A stretch of DNA of 64,000 bases, from contig NZ_CP064942.1 of assembly GCF_015679265.1 (NCBI RefSeq), positions 62,001 to 126,000 of the forward strand, written 5' to 3'. How positions within the stretch are numbered: the first letter of the stretch is position 1; each line of letters starts with the position of its first letter. This stretch comes from Pontivivens ytuae. Its GTDB lineage: Bacteria > Pseudomonadota > Alphaproteobacteria > Rhodobacterales > Rhodobacteraceae. The notes beneath the pieces are model-generated. The model searched no databases and was not told where the DNA came from. It saw nothing but the letters and a program-made list of their open reading frames with translations. This document shows, one piece after another, positions 8,460 to 16,971 of the stretch. Made by a program: the position numbers and the translations under genes.

Positions 8460-10544
8460 ATGGCTGCCTTTGTCCGGGTCCTGCTCTGCCTGATGCTGCT
8501 GACCGCACCGCTGCGGGCGGAGCCCCTGACGCGCGAGGCCGTGGCGGAGATGATCGTGCCGCCCATGTCGCTTGGCGAGCCGCTCGGCGAGAACGGGGTG
8601 TGGGAGCTTCTGAACTCCGGCGGCGCGCATTCGGGTTACGTCTTCGAGACCGGGCCGCTCGCGCCCCTGCCCGGCTTTTCGGGCGCCATCATCAATCTGC
8701 TCGTCGTGCTGGATCTCGAAGGCACGTTCATCGACGTGAAGCTGATCGAGCATAACGAGCCAATCTTCGTCTCGGGTCTTGGCGAGGCCCCGTTCCACCA
8801 GTTCTTCGAACAGTATCGCGGGCTCTCGATCTCCCAGTCGCTGGTGGTGGGCACGCCCTATGGCGAGGGCGACGACGGCTCGGCGCTGGTCTATCTCGAC
8901 GGCGTGACCAAGGCGACGGCGAGCGTGCGGATCGCACACGAGTCCATCCTCGCCGCCACCCGTGCTGTCGCGCGGGAGCGGATGCAGGGTCTCGCCAGCG
9001 GGCCGCCGGCGCATCCCGACCTCGACTACGTGGAGGAGCTGACCTGGAACGACCTCGTCGAACAGGGCCTCGCCACCCACCACGTCGTCACCAATGCGGA
9101 GGTGCAGGAGCAGTTCGCCGGCACGCGGTGGGAGCGGGACGATCCCAAGGCGCTCTCCGATCCCGACGCGCCCTACCTCGACCTCTGGATCGTCGATCTG
9201 GGTCCGCCGTCCATTGCACGGGCAGCGCTGTCCCCGTCGACCTATCGCGAGCTGCAGGCCTTCCAGACCATCGCCACGGCCGACGAGATGATCCTCGTCA
9301 TCGAGAGCGGACGGCATGGACTCACGGGTCCCGACTTCGTGCGCAACACCGCGCCCGACCTGATCTCCGCCGAGCAGGACGGCCTGCCCGTGGCGCTGCG
9401 CGATGCGGACCTGCTGGTCGATGTCGTGCCGGATGCGCCGATGGGCACCGCGATGATCCTGCGCACCGATCGGCGGCTCGGTTTCGATCCGTCGCGGGAA
9501 TGGACGCTCAACGTGCTTGCCACCCGGACCCATGGAATGCTCGCCGCCGAGGTCGGCACGGTCACACTGCCGGTCAGCCATGCGACGCCGGAACGGTTCT
9601 TCACCCGACCCGAAGTCATCGAGCCCGTACCACCGTGGCTGGAGGCGCTTCGCAATCGGCAAACCGATCTCGTCGTGGCGGGCGTGTTCCTGACCGGCCT
9701 CGTCGGAGTGCTGCTCGCCGGACAATCGTGGCTGGCGAGCCAGCGCTTCTTCACACCCGTGCGCCTCGGCATCCTCTCCTTCGTCACCGGTTTCATCGGC
9801 TGGTGGGGTCAGGGGCAGCTGTCCATCGTCACGGTGCTCGGCGCACTGCGCACCGCCATCGAAGGCGCGTCCTTCGCCTTCCTGCTCTACGATCCGTTCT
9901 CGCTGCTGATCTGGGGCGCGGCGATCCTGGGCTTCGTACTGTGGGGCCGCGGGCTCTTCTGCGGCTGGCTCTGCCCCTTCGGCGCATTACAGGAGTTCGC
10001 GCACCACCTCGGCCGACTCCTGCGCCTGCCGCGGATCGAGCCGTCGGCGGCGTGGGACAGGCGGCTAAAGGGGGTGAAGTACGTGCTGCTCGCGGGCCTC
10101 GTCGCAACCGTCTTCATCGCCCCCGCCCAGATCGACACGGTGGCGGAGGTCGAACCGTTCAAGACCGCCATCACCGTCTACTTCGTGCGGGAGTGGTACT
10201 ACGTTCTCTACGCGGCGGTCTGGCTGGTGCTCGGCACGATGCTCTTCAAGGGCTTCTGCCGCTATGTCTGCCCGCTGGGCGCCGTCATGGCGATCGGGGG
10301 CATGCTGCGGGGCCGCGACTGGATCGCGCGGCGGGCCGAATGCGGCTCGCCCTGCCAGCTCTGCAAGGTCCAGTGCGCCTATGGTGCGATCAAGAAATCC
10401 GGTGAGATCCAGTATTCGGAGTGTTTCCAGTGCCTCGACTGCGTCAGCATCCACGACGACGCGAAGCAATGCGTGCCGCTGGTCCTGGAGGCGCGCAAGG
10501 GCGTCCGGCGCCCGCCGAAGCTGATGGAGGAGATGCCCGCATGA
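8460..10544 (+). CDS. NosR/NirI-family membrane flavo-iron-sulfur protein (694 aa)
   Basis: Signal peptide (VRVLLCLMLLTAPLRA), then a periplasmic FMN_bind domain with the flavinylation-type motif DGVTKAT (147-153, T153 the likely FMN anchor), several membrane helices from about residue 400, two CxxxCP membrane motifs (CGWLCP, CRYVCP) and C-terminal 4Fe-4S ligands (CGSPCQLCKVQC, CFQCLDC). This is the NosR/NirI architecture. NosR passes electrons to nitrous oxide reductase, but no nosZ or nosDFYL is present here. The next gene, overlapping by ATGA, is ApbE, which attaches FMN to such domains. A promoter box shared with the quinoprotein cluster suggests a role in that system. No clear ribosome site precedes the ATG. 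Confidence 0.85.
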   Translation: MAAFVRVLLCLMLLTAPLRAEPLTREAVAEMIVPPMSLGEPLGENGVWELLNSGGAHSGYVFETGPLAPLPGFSGAIINLLVVLDLEGTFIDVKLIEHNEPIFVSGLGEAPFHQFFEQYRGLSISQSLVVGTPYGEGDDGSALVYLDGVTKATASVRIAHESILAATRAVARERMQGLASGPPAHPDLDYVEELTWNDLVEQGLATHHVVTNAEVQEQFAGTRWERDDPKALSDPDAPYLDLWIVDLGPPSIARAALSPSTYRELQAFQTIATADEMILVIESGRHGLTGPDFVRNTAPDLISAEQDGLPVALRDADLLVDVVPDAPMGTAMILRTDRRLGFDPSREWTLNVLATRTHGMLAAEVGTVTLPVSHATPERFFTRPEVIEPVPPWLEALRNRQTDLVVAGVFLTGLVGVLLAGQSWLASQRFFTPVRLGILSFVTGFIGWWGQGQLSIVTVLGALRTAIEGASFAFLLYDPFSLLIWGAAILGFVLWGRGLFCGWLCPFGALQEFAHHLGRLLRLPRIEPSAAWDRRLKGVKYVLLAGLVATVFIAPAQIDTVAEVEPFKTAITVYFVREWYYVLYAAVWLVLGTMLFKGFCRYVCPLGAVMAIGGMLRGRDWIARRAECGSPCQLCKVQCAYGAIKKSGEIQYSECFQCLDCVSIHDDAKQCVPLVLEARKGVRRPPKLMEEMPA

Positions 10545-11383
10545 AGCGGCGGCGCTTCCTCGCCATCTCGGCCTGCGCGCTGGCCGCCCCAGCGGCTCAG
10601 GCCGGTGCACGGTGGGACGGCATGGCGCTGGGGGCCGAGGCGTCGATCCGGCTCGACGGCCCTGCACCCGACGCGAAGCTGGTGCTGGCCGAGTGTCGGG
10701 CGGAGCTCGCACGGGCCGAGGCGCTGTTCTCGCTCTACCGCCTGTCGGCGCTGACCCAGTTGAACGCGACCGGCGAGCTCTTCGCCCCGCCGCGGGAGAT
10801 GGTGGAGCTCCTGCATGAGTGTGACGCGCTGTGGCGGGCGACGGACGGCCTCTTCGACCCGACGGTGCAGGCGCTCTGGACCGGCGGCGGTCGCGGTCTG
10901 GTGGGCTGGGATCGGGTGGAGGTGAGTGCGGCGCGGATCCGACTCGGGCCGGGTCAGGCGCTGACGCTCAACGGGATCGCGCAGGGCTGGGCCACGGACC
11001 GGATCGTCGCCTGCCTGCGCCGCGCGGGCTACGGTCAGGCGCTGGTGCATATCGGCGAGCACTCGGCTTTGGGCGGGCCGTATCGCCTGGGCCTTGCCGA
11101 TCCGGTGCACGGGACGCTCGGCCACCTGACGCTGGAGAATGCCGCCCTCGCCACCTCGAGCCCGATGGTGGACGAGATGCAGCACATCCTTGCGCCGACC
11201 CCGGGCAGCCCGCGCTGGTCCACGGTCAGCGTCGAGGCCGACCGCGCCGTCCTCGCCGACGGGCTTTCAACAGCGCTGACGCTGGCGGAGGATCCCTTCG
11301 CGATGGCCGGCCGGCAAGCAGGCGTGCGGCGCGTCGCCGTCGTGGATGCGACCGGGGCGCTAAGAACCCAACGATTCGATTAG
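10541..11383 (+). CDS. apbE: ApbE-family FAD:protein FMN transferase (280 aa)
   Basis: Signal peptide of twin-arginine-like form (MKRRRFLAISACALAAPAAQA), then ApbE core motifs: SLYRLSALTQLNATGE, the FAD/Mg-binding NGIAQGWATDRI, ALATSSP and the C-terminal ADGLSTALT. ApbE moves FMN from FAD to a Thr in the target's D-G-x-T-x-A-T motif; the neighbouring NosR-like protein has exactly such a site. The ATG overlaps the NosR-like stop codon (ATGA), so the two are coupled. Slightly short for the family (usually 300-350 aa). Function is supported by both motif and context. Confidence 0.88.
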   Translation: MKRRRFLAISACALAAPAAQAGARWDGMALGAEASIRLDGPAPDAKLVLAECRAELARAEALFSLYRLSALTQLNATGELFAPPREMVELLHECDALWRATDGLFDPTVQALWTGGGRGLVGWDRVEVSAARIRLGPGQALTLNGIAQGWATDRIVACLRRAGYGQALVHIGEHSALGGPYRLGLADPVHGTLGHLTLENAALATSSPMVDEMQHILAPTPGSPRWSTVSVEADRAVLADGLSTALTLAEDPFAMAGRQAGVRRVAVVDATGALRTQRFD

Positions 11384-11759
11384 CGGCCAAGGTCCCGGAC
11401 CTCGCCATTTTTTACGAGTGGACAGGCACTGTCGACTACGAAGTTGAGCCTGAGGTTGAGTGAATATTGCATTCGAATTCCGCTTAGGTCATGGCGAGAA
11501 AAGTCCCTTCCAAGCCTTCTTTTCCAGATGCCGCAGGATGAACGAATGCCGACTTCGGTTAACATGCGTTGCGTGCATAGCGGCATTACGTATGAGCCGT
11601 CTCCCGAACGCTCCGAAGCTCTGCTAGAGCGCTGCGCCCGGTCGTCCCGCCAGGTGACCCGCTGAACGTCGGGTTATTGGTTATCGATCCTTTTCTGAGA
11701 GTTCGCACCCCTTTGCTGGGGCGAGGCACCGAGCCACGTATCGGAGGAGCCATACAAAC
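11384..11759. other. Intergenic region without recognisable gene (376 bp)
   Basis: Lies between two gene 3' ends (apbE and a LysR gene). Codon composition drops and AT content rises. Short open frames exist on both strands but none has a ribosome site or a recognisable product. No strong terminator hairpin with a T run was found. It may be decayed coding DNA. Confidence 0.4.
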
Positions 11760-12662
11760 CTAAGTGGCGACCAGCGAAGGCTCCGCCTTGGTCTGAGCTG
11801 CCATCGCGTCAAGGAAGACGCGGAGCTTTGCGGGGCGGAAGGGGCCGGGCAGGAAGACGCCGTGCAGCGGGAAGGCCGGGCTTTGCCAGTCCTCCAGGAC
11901 CCGCACGACCCGGCCGTCCGCCAGGGCGTCCTCGCAGGCCCAGAGCGGCGAGAGCGCCATGCCCTGCCCCGAGAACATCAGCTCCCGGACGGCCGCCATG
12001 CTGTTCACCGTGATCCGCGTCCGATCGACGGCGACCGAGACGCGTTCATCGCCCCGGACGAGGCGCAGCTTCATCTCCGGCCTTGGGCGGTAGAAGATGA
12101 AGTCGTGCTTCGGCAGGTCTTCGGGCCGGTCGGGCAGCCCGTGGCGCGCGACATAGGACGGTGCCGCGACGATGGCCCGGGGTACGTCGCCGAACCGGCG
12201 GGCGATCAGCGCGCTGTCGGAGAGGGTTCCAATCCGGACGGCCACGTCCACGTTCGCCTCGCGCAGATCGGCGAATTCGCTGCCCAGCTTCAACTCGACT
12301 GACAAATCAGGATGCTCTGACAGCAGCCGGTCCACCACCGGGGTCACGAACCGGGCGCCGAAATCGACGGGTGCCGCGACGCGCAGCAGGCCCTTCGGCG
12401 TGTCGGACAGTCCCGCGATCTCCGCTTCCAGGGCCGCCTGTTCCTCCACCAGGCGACGGACGCCCTCGTAGTAGGCCTGGCCCGCTTCCGTCGGCCGCGA
12501 ACGACGGGTCGAACGGATCAACAGCTTGGCGCCCAGCCGCGCCTCCAGGCTGGCGATCTTCCGTGTCACGGAGGACGGATCCGTCTTGGCCTCCGCCGCG
12601 GCGGCCTTCAGGCTGCCGGTCTCCACCACGCGGATGAACAGCTCGACATTCGGGTCCGGCAT
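11760..12662 (-). CDS. LysR-family transcriptional regulator (300 aa)
   Basis: N-terminal winged helix-turn-helix (LFIRVVETGSLKAAAAEAK, then VTRKIASLEARLGAKLLIRS), followed by the two-lobed effector domain. The pattern with PTEAGQAYYEGVRRLVEEQ is typical of the DmlR/YafC-like branch. The ATG at 12662 is preceded by GGAAAG at good spacing; a TTG at 12680 is the alternative. It is divergent from a small ORF and the SDR and aldo/keto reductase genes, which are its probable targets. Confidence 0.93.
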   Translation of the reverse strand: MPDPNVELFIRVVETGSLKAAAAEAKTDPSSVTRKIASLEARLGAKLLIRSTRRSRPTEAGQAYYEGVRRLVEEQAALEAEIAGLSDTPKGLLRVAAPVDFGARFVTPVVDRLLSEHPDLSVELKLGSEFADLREANVDVAVRIGTLSDSALIARRFGDVPRAIVAAPSYVARHGLPDRPEDLPKHDFIFYRPRPEMKLRLVRGDERVSVAVDRTRITVNSMAAVRELMFSGQGMALSPLWACEDALADGRVVRVLEDWQSPAFPLHGVFLPGPFRPAKLRVFLDAMAAQTKAEPSLVAT

Positions 12663-12664
12663 TG

Positions 12665-12681
12665 ATTGCACTTTCCGCAAT
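12665..12681. promoter_or_regulatory. LysR-type operator-like dyad attgc-N7-gcaat
   Basis: A perfect 5-bp inverted repeat (attgc 12665-12669, gcaat 12677-12681) with a 7-bp spacer overlaps the ribosome site of the LysR gene and faces the divergent SDR operon. Its position fits an autoregulatory LysR site; the identity is inference. Confidence 0.4.
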
Positions 12682-12778
12682 TAATGAATGCAGAATTACA
12701 GCCTACACGGAGAAATGCGCAAACGCCATCTGTCGCTCATCGCAGACGGAAGACCCGGATCACACGCAGGAGCCAGAC

Positions 12779-12919
12779 ATGCTGAAAGCCGCGACCCACA
12801 CTCTCGCCATTGCAGTCGGCGCGACCCGGCCCAGCGATATGCTGCTGTTCTTCCCGGAAAACACGATCGCCGCGCCCGCGATCCCGACGGCCTTCGAAGC
12901 GGTATTCGCGGCGCAGTGA
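12779..12919 (+). CDS. Hypothetical 46-aa small protein
   Basis: ATG at 12779 with a good AGGAG seven bases upstream. The product has a moderately hydrophobic first half (MLKAATHTLAIAVGAT) and no known motif. It precedes the Tat-signal SDR by 65 bp on the same strand and could be a leader peptide, a small secreted protein or a gene remnant. Support is the ribosome site and position only. Confidence 0.35.
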   Translation: MLKAATHTLAIAVGATRPSDMLLFFPENTIAAPAIPTAFEAVFAAQ

Positions 12920-12984
12920 CGTCCACCCGTGCCTTCGGCCACTGCCGCTTAGCACGACCACCAACCAGTTCAGGAGATGAGATC

Positions 12985-13980
12985 ATGACGACCGACATCC
13001 AGACCCCCGCGCCCCGCACCGCCGACCAGCCGGCCGATCTCGGCCGCCGCCGGGTCCTTGGCGGCAGCTTCGGCGCCGCCGCGGCCGCCTTCATGGGCGC
13101 CGGCGCAGCCTCGGCTCAGACCGCGACGTCGGGGGAGGTCCCGAAGGAGCTTGCGGGCAAGACCGCCTTCATCACCGGTGGGGCCCGGGGCATCGGCCTC
13201 GCCTCCGCCGAGGAGCTGGCGCGGGCGGGTGCCAACATCGTCCTCTTCGATATCGCTACGCCGAACCTGCCCAATGTGCAGTACCCGCTGTCCACACCGG
13301 ACGATCTGGCCGCCGCACAGGCCGCCGTCGAAGCCCACGGCGTGAGCTGCATGACCTATCGCGGCGACGTGCGCAGCCTCGAGGACCAGCAGGCGGCGAT
13401 GCAACAGGCCGTGGATCGCTTCGGCAGCCTCGACATCGTTCTGGCGAATGCCGGCGTGAGCCAGGTCGGACCGATCGAGAGCTTTTCCCCCGAGGACATC
13501 GCGACCGTCTACGACATCAACGTCGCCGGCCTGATCAAGACGACACAGGCCGCGGTGCCCCATCTGCGCGATGCCGGGGGCGGGCGTCTGATCTACGTCT
13601 CCTCGGGCCTCGGCCGCGTGGGCAACGATCTCTTCCCGGTCTACACGTCCACGAAATGGGCCGTCATCGGCTTCGCCAAGAGCGCCGCCGTCTCCTATGG
13701 CCGCGACAACATCATGTGCAACGTCGTGGCGCCCGGTCTCGTGAGGACGCCGCTGGCCGACAATGAGGTCGTTCTGCGCGCGATGATGCCGGATGCGGCG
13801 AACCCCACCTTCGACGACGTCTCCGCTTTCCTGGAGCCGTTCAACCCGATCCCCGTCGGGCACCTCGAAGTCGAGGACGTCGCGAAGTCGGTGATGTTCT
13901 TCGCGGGGGATGCGACCAGGAACATGACGGGCGAGGTCCTCGACGTCAGCTACGGCTCGGCGGCCCGTAACATCGGCTGA
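12985..13980 (+). CDS. Short-chain dehydrogenase/reductase with N-terminal twin-arginine signal (331 aa)
   Basis: The ATG at 12985 follows AGGAG at eight bases. Residues 21-46 (RRRVLGG... to ASAQ) look like a Tat signal; the SDR fold follows: TGGARGIG (64-71) binds NAD(P), NAG (155-157), Ser in YVSSG (about 206) and YTSTK (Y220, K224) as catalytic Tyr-Lys. It catalyses NAD(P)-linked alcohol/carbonyl interconversion on an unknown substrate. A Tat leader on an NAD(P)-dependent SDR is odd, since the periplasm holds little free cofactor; some SDRs with such leaders keep a tightly bound nicotinamide. Likely co-regulated with the aldo/keto reductase by the divergent LysR. Confidence 0.88.
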   Translation: MTTDIQTPAPRTADQPADLGRRRVLGGSFGAAAAAFMGAGAASAQTATSGEVPKELAGKTAFITGGARGIGLASAEELARAGANIVLFDIATPNLPNVQYPLSTPDDLAAAQAAVEAHGVSCMTYRGDVRSLEDQQAAMQQAVDRFGSLDIVLANAGVSQVGPIESFSPEDIATVYDINVAGLIKTTQAAVPHLRDAGGGRLIYVSSGLGRVGNDLFPVYTSTKWAVIGFAKSAAVSYGRDNIMCNVVAPGLVRTPLADNEVVLRAMMPDAANPTFDDVSAFLEPFNPIPVGHLEVEDVAKSVMFFAGDATRNMTGEVLDVSYGSAARNIG

Positions 13981-14000
13981 TCGCCACGCCAAGCCCTCCT

Positions 14001-14031
14001 GCGCGCCGGCTTGCCGACCAAGCCGGCGCGC
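14001..14031 (+). terminator. Strong 12-bp stem hairpin between SDR and aldo/keto reductase
   Basis: gcgcgccggctt (14001-14012) pairs perfectly with aagccggcgcgc (14020-14031) around a 7-base loop, starting 20 bp after the SDR stop. No T run follows, so it may attenuate or protect the mRNA 3' end rather than terminate fully. Confidence 0.5.
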
Positions 14032-14080
14032 GTCCCTTGCGCGGTCCCGACCCGCGCCGCCCATACAAGGAGCACTCCCC

Positions 14081-15115
14081 ATGCGCTATCGCCGTCTCGG
14101 CCACTCCGGCCTTTTCGTCTCGGAACTCTGCCTCGGCACCATGACCTTCGGCGGGTCCGAAGGGATGTGGGGCCAGATCGGCCAGTTGGGACAGGAGGAG
14201 GCCGACGCCATCGTCGGCGTCGCCATCGATGCCGGGATCACCTTCATCGACACCGCCAACGTCTATGCCGAGGGCCGCAGCGAGGAGATCCTGGGCCAGT
14301 CGCTCCGGAACCTGAACGTCGCCCGCGATGACGTGGTGATCGCCACCAAGGTTCACGGCACCATGGGCGATGGCCCGAACGCGCGCGGCGCCTCGCGAGG
14401 GCACATCATGACCCAGGTCGAGGCGAGCCTGCGGCGCCTGCAAACGGGCCATATCGACCTCTACCAGATCCACGGTTTCGACCCGGCGACGCCGATCCTC
14501 GAGACGCTGGAGGCGCTCGATACACTCGTCCGCCGGGGCGATGTCCGCTATCTCGGCCTCTCGAATTGGGCGGCGTGGCAGGTGGTCAAGGCGGTCGGGA
14601 TCGTTGAGGCGCGCCGCCTCGCACCCATCGTCTCACTGCAGGCCTACTACAGCCTCGCCGGCCGCGACCTGGAGCGGGAGATCCTGCCGATGCTCCGTGC
14701 CGAGGGGATCGGCCTGATGGCGTGGAGCCCGCTGGCCGGCGGCTTCCTGTCGGGCAAGTTCCGGCGCGACGGCGAGGCGGCCGAGGGGCGCCGCGCGAGT
14801 TTCGACTTCCCACCCGTCGACAAGGACCGCGCCTTCGACATCATCGACGTCCTGGACGCCGTGGCCCGCCGCCGCGACTGCACCGTCGCCCAGGCGGCCC
14901 TGGCCTGGCTGCTCCACCAGAAAATCGTGACGAGCGTGCTCGTCGGCGCGAAGCGTGTCGATCAACTCCGGGACAACATCGGCGCGACAACAGTGATCCT
15001 CGAACAGGACGATCTAGACGCCCTGAACGCCGCCAGCGCGCTGAAGCCCGAATACCCCGGTTGGATGATCGAGATGCAAGGCGAGAGCCGTCAGGCCATG
15101 ATCGACGCTGAGTAA
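14081..15115 (+). CDS. Aldo/keto reductase (344 aa)
   Basis: Classic AKR (beta/alpha)8 protein. The catalytic tetrad is visible: D57 and Y62 in FIDTANVY, K90 in IATKVHG and H131 in YQIHGFD. RLGHSGLFVSELCLGTMTFG is the usual N-terminus, and the NADPH-binding C-terminal region (VLVGAKRVDQLRDNIGA) is intact. Cytosolic NADPH-dependent carbonyl reductase of unknown substrate. It follows the SDR after a 100-bp gap containing a hairpin. The SDR/AKR/LysR set suggests carbonyl or xenobiotic detoxification. Confidence 0.92.
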   Translation: MRYRRLGHSGLFVSELCLGTMTFGGSEGMWGQIGQLGQEEADAIVGVAIDAGITFIDTANVYAEGRSEEILGQSLRNLNVARDDVVIATKVHGTMGDGPNARGASRGHIMTQVEASLRRLQTGHIDLYQIHGFDPATPILETLEALDTLVRRGDVRYLGLSNWAAWQVVKAVGIVEARRLAPIVSLQAYYSLAGRDLEREILPMLRAEGIGLMAWSPLAGGFLSGKFRRDGEAAEGRRASFDFPPVDKDRAFDIIDVLDAVARRRDCTVAQAALAWLLHQKIVTSVLVGAKRVDQLRDNIGATTVILEQDDLDALNAASALKPEYPGWMIEMQGESRQAMIDAE

Positions 15116-15803
15116 CGAACGGCCTTCCCAAAGCTTTGGGTCTTGTAGGTCACGAGATGGATGATCGGTGCCGACCCAACTCGTCTCGCCTGATGTAGGG
15201 GACACACGCACCTGACGCTCCACTTCGGTTGACACGGAGGTGTATGCTTTTGGAAACCGACACTGTTTCACGTCGAAGTAAGACCCCGAAGGTCCAGTTT
15301 GTCCCGCTTAGCCGACTTTGGCACATCGGTTCTAGCTGCTGACGCCCCAACGCCTGTCTTCAGCGATGACGACATCGAACTGACAGGTCCGGCAGTGTCG
15401 AGATGGTGTGAGTAAGCCCGTGTCGTCTCGGATCACATGCGCCGGGCAAGCCAAGGCAGAATGCTTTTCCCGAGGGCTTCGTCGGTGGCTTTCGCGACGA
15501 ATGGTTGAGCATGACTTTGTTTGCAGCGCTCATCGAGGCGAACGCAGGCATTCCGTCTATGACCGGAGCGGCTCGCCCCCGCCCAAGACATCGCTGCCCG
15601 ATGTCTGCCACGCGGCGGGCCAAGGCTAAGGAACTGGTCGGCTTCGACCCCGCTTTTAAGCGCGCCGTCCATACGGTCGACCCGCAGCTAGCGTTCTGAC
15701 CCATCCCCGGGCCGCGCTTCCTTTTCGCCTCGCGGTATTGCGGGGCGACGCCCCTTTCTACATAGCCCCAACCTGAGATCCGTGCACCGCCCGGCCCGGA
15801 CCG
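15116..15803. other. Intergenic region of decayed DNA (688 bp)
   Basis: Contains no intact gene. The middle (15445-15546) carries an IS3-family transposase fragment, listed separately. The first 320 bp and the last 250 bp show no ribosome site, hairpin with T run or recognisable product. The patchwork look fits old insertion and decay. Confidence 0.5.
15445..15546 (+). mobile_element. IS3-family transposase (OrfB) remnant
   Basis: About 34 codons read GKPRQNAFPEGFVGGFRDEW followed by LSMTLFAALIEANAGI. This matches the region round the last catalytic Glu of IS3-type integrase-fold transposases (typically GKPxxNAFIESFNGRFRDECL, then LFxxLxEAR). The Glu is kept (NAFPEGF) but the surrounding IESFNG is eroded, and nothing recognisable of the transposase lies upstream or after about 15546. 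An inactive fossil. The recognition is by pattern. Confidence 0.65.
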
Positions 15804-16718
15804 TCAGTCGCCCTGCAATGCCTCGGACGCGCCTTCGACGAGCAGGTCGATGAAGACGCGGACGGCCGGGACGCTGGCGCGTTTCGGCGGGAACGATGCG
15901 TAGATCTCCACGTCGGGGCCGGCATAGACGGGCAGCGCGCGGACGAGGTCGCCTCCGTCGCGCTGGGCCTCGATGTAGAGCTTCGGCAGTAGCGCCATCG
16001 CGTATCCGCTGCGCACGATCTCCAGTTCCACCGACGGATCGCCGACGATGCAGGCGGGCGGGCTGTCGATCTCGATCCGGGTGCCCCCATCATCCGTCAG
16101 GGTCCATGTGAACGGCGAGCCGGGAACGCCGCTCTGGATCCTGGGGATCTGCGCCACTGCCTTGGGATCGTCGAGGTCCACGCGCGTCGCCACCTGGCGG
16201 GAGACGTAGAGCGCCCGCTCCGTCTTGAGGATGCGACGCGCGATCAGGTAGGGCTCCGGCGGCCGCCCGAGGCGCAGCACCACGTCGAGATCCTCGGCGA
16301 GCGGATCGGGGCCCAATGCCGTGATCTGCACCGTGGTCTGAACCTCCGGATAGCGCTCGGCCATGCGCGCGAGGACCGGGCCGAGCACCTGGCGGGCGGA
16401 GAGCGCGCTCGCCGCGATCCGCAACTCGCCGTTCGGGGTGCCCTGCGCGCGGCGCAGGAGATCCTCCGCCCGGCTGCCGGCGCGGGTGGCTTCCTCGGCC
16501 GCCGGTAGCAGCATCTCCGCGGTCTGGGTCGGCTTCAGCCCGCTGCTGAGACGGTCGAAGAGCGGCATACCCACCTCCTCTTCCAACCGGGCGAGAGCGC
16601 GCGACAGGGTCGCCTTCGAGACGCCGAAGCGCCGCGCGGCGCCGCTGATGCTGCCCGCCTCGTGGATCATGAAGAACAGGCGGAGATCGTCGAGGCTGCT
16701 GACGCCGCTCAGGGGCAT
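15804..16718 (-). CDS. LysR-family transcriptional regulator (304 aa)
   Basis: N-terminal HTH (LFFMIHEAGSISGAARRFG, then ATLSRALARLEEEVGMPLF) and LysR substrate domain. Standard length. Divergently transcribed from the OsmC-like gene over a 253-bp region holding a dyad, so the OsmC gene is the likely target. Related by layout to the regulator at 11.8 kb but clearly different in sequence. Confidence 0.93.
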   Translation of the reverse strand: MPLSGVSSLDDLRLFFMIHEAGSISGAARRFGVSKATLSRALARLEEEVGMPLFDRLSSGLKPTQTAEMLLPAAEEATRAGSRAEDLLRRAQGTPNGELRIAASALSARQVLGPVLARMAERYPEVQTTVQITALGPDPLAEDLDVVLRLGRPPEPYLIARRILKTERALYVSRQVATRVDLDDPKAVAQIPRIQSGVPGSPFTWTLTDDGGTRIEIDSPPACIVGDPSVELEIVRSGYAMALLPKLYIEAQRDGGDLVRALPVYAGPDVEIYASFPPKRASVPAVRVFIDLLVEGASEALQGD

Positions 16719-16753
16719 GATGTGGATCTCCTCGGTTCAGGAGCAGTCCGTTC

Positions 16754-16781
16754 CGAATGCGGAACGAAGCGTTCGGATTCG
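16754..16781. promoter_or_regulatory. Operator-like inverted repeat between LysR and OsmC genes
   Basis: cgaat...aacg (left arm from 16754) pairs with cgtt...attcg (right arm to 16781), a near-perfect dyad with one extra base in the left arm. It lies 35 bp upstream of the LysR start and about 190 bp upstream of osmC, as expected for a LysR recognition site. Inference from position and symmetry. Confidence 0.4.
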
Positions 16782-16971
16782 GCGCATTCCGCAACGATAG
16801 TGCGCGCCCATCTGAAGTACAGGCGGCCCCAAAGGGCGGATGCATCTGGTGTTCGGCACGATCGCGATCTCCGAACCCGTTCGATGCACTCCTTGTTCTT
16901 CGACCGCCTGTCGAGGGCGGAACGCGCCTCCGCGGCCGTTCCGCAGACCTGACCAGAAAGGAGTAAAGGTT

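Noticed and set aside
8460-11383. A nos denitrification operon
   Set aside because: Only a NosR-like gene and ApbE are present; no nosZ, nosD, nosF, nosY or nosL.
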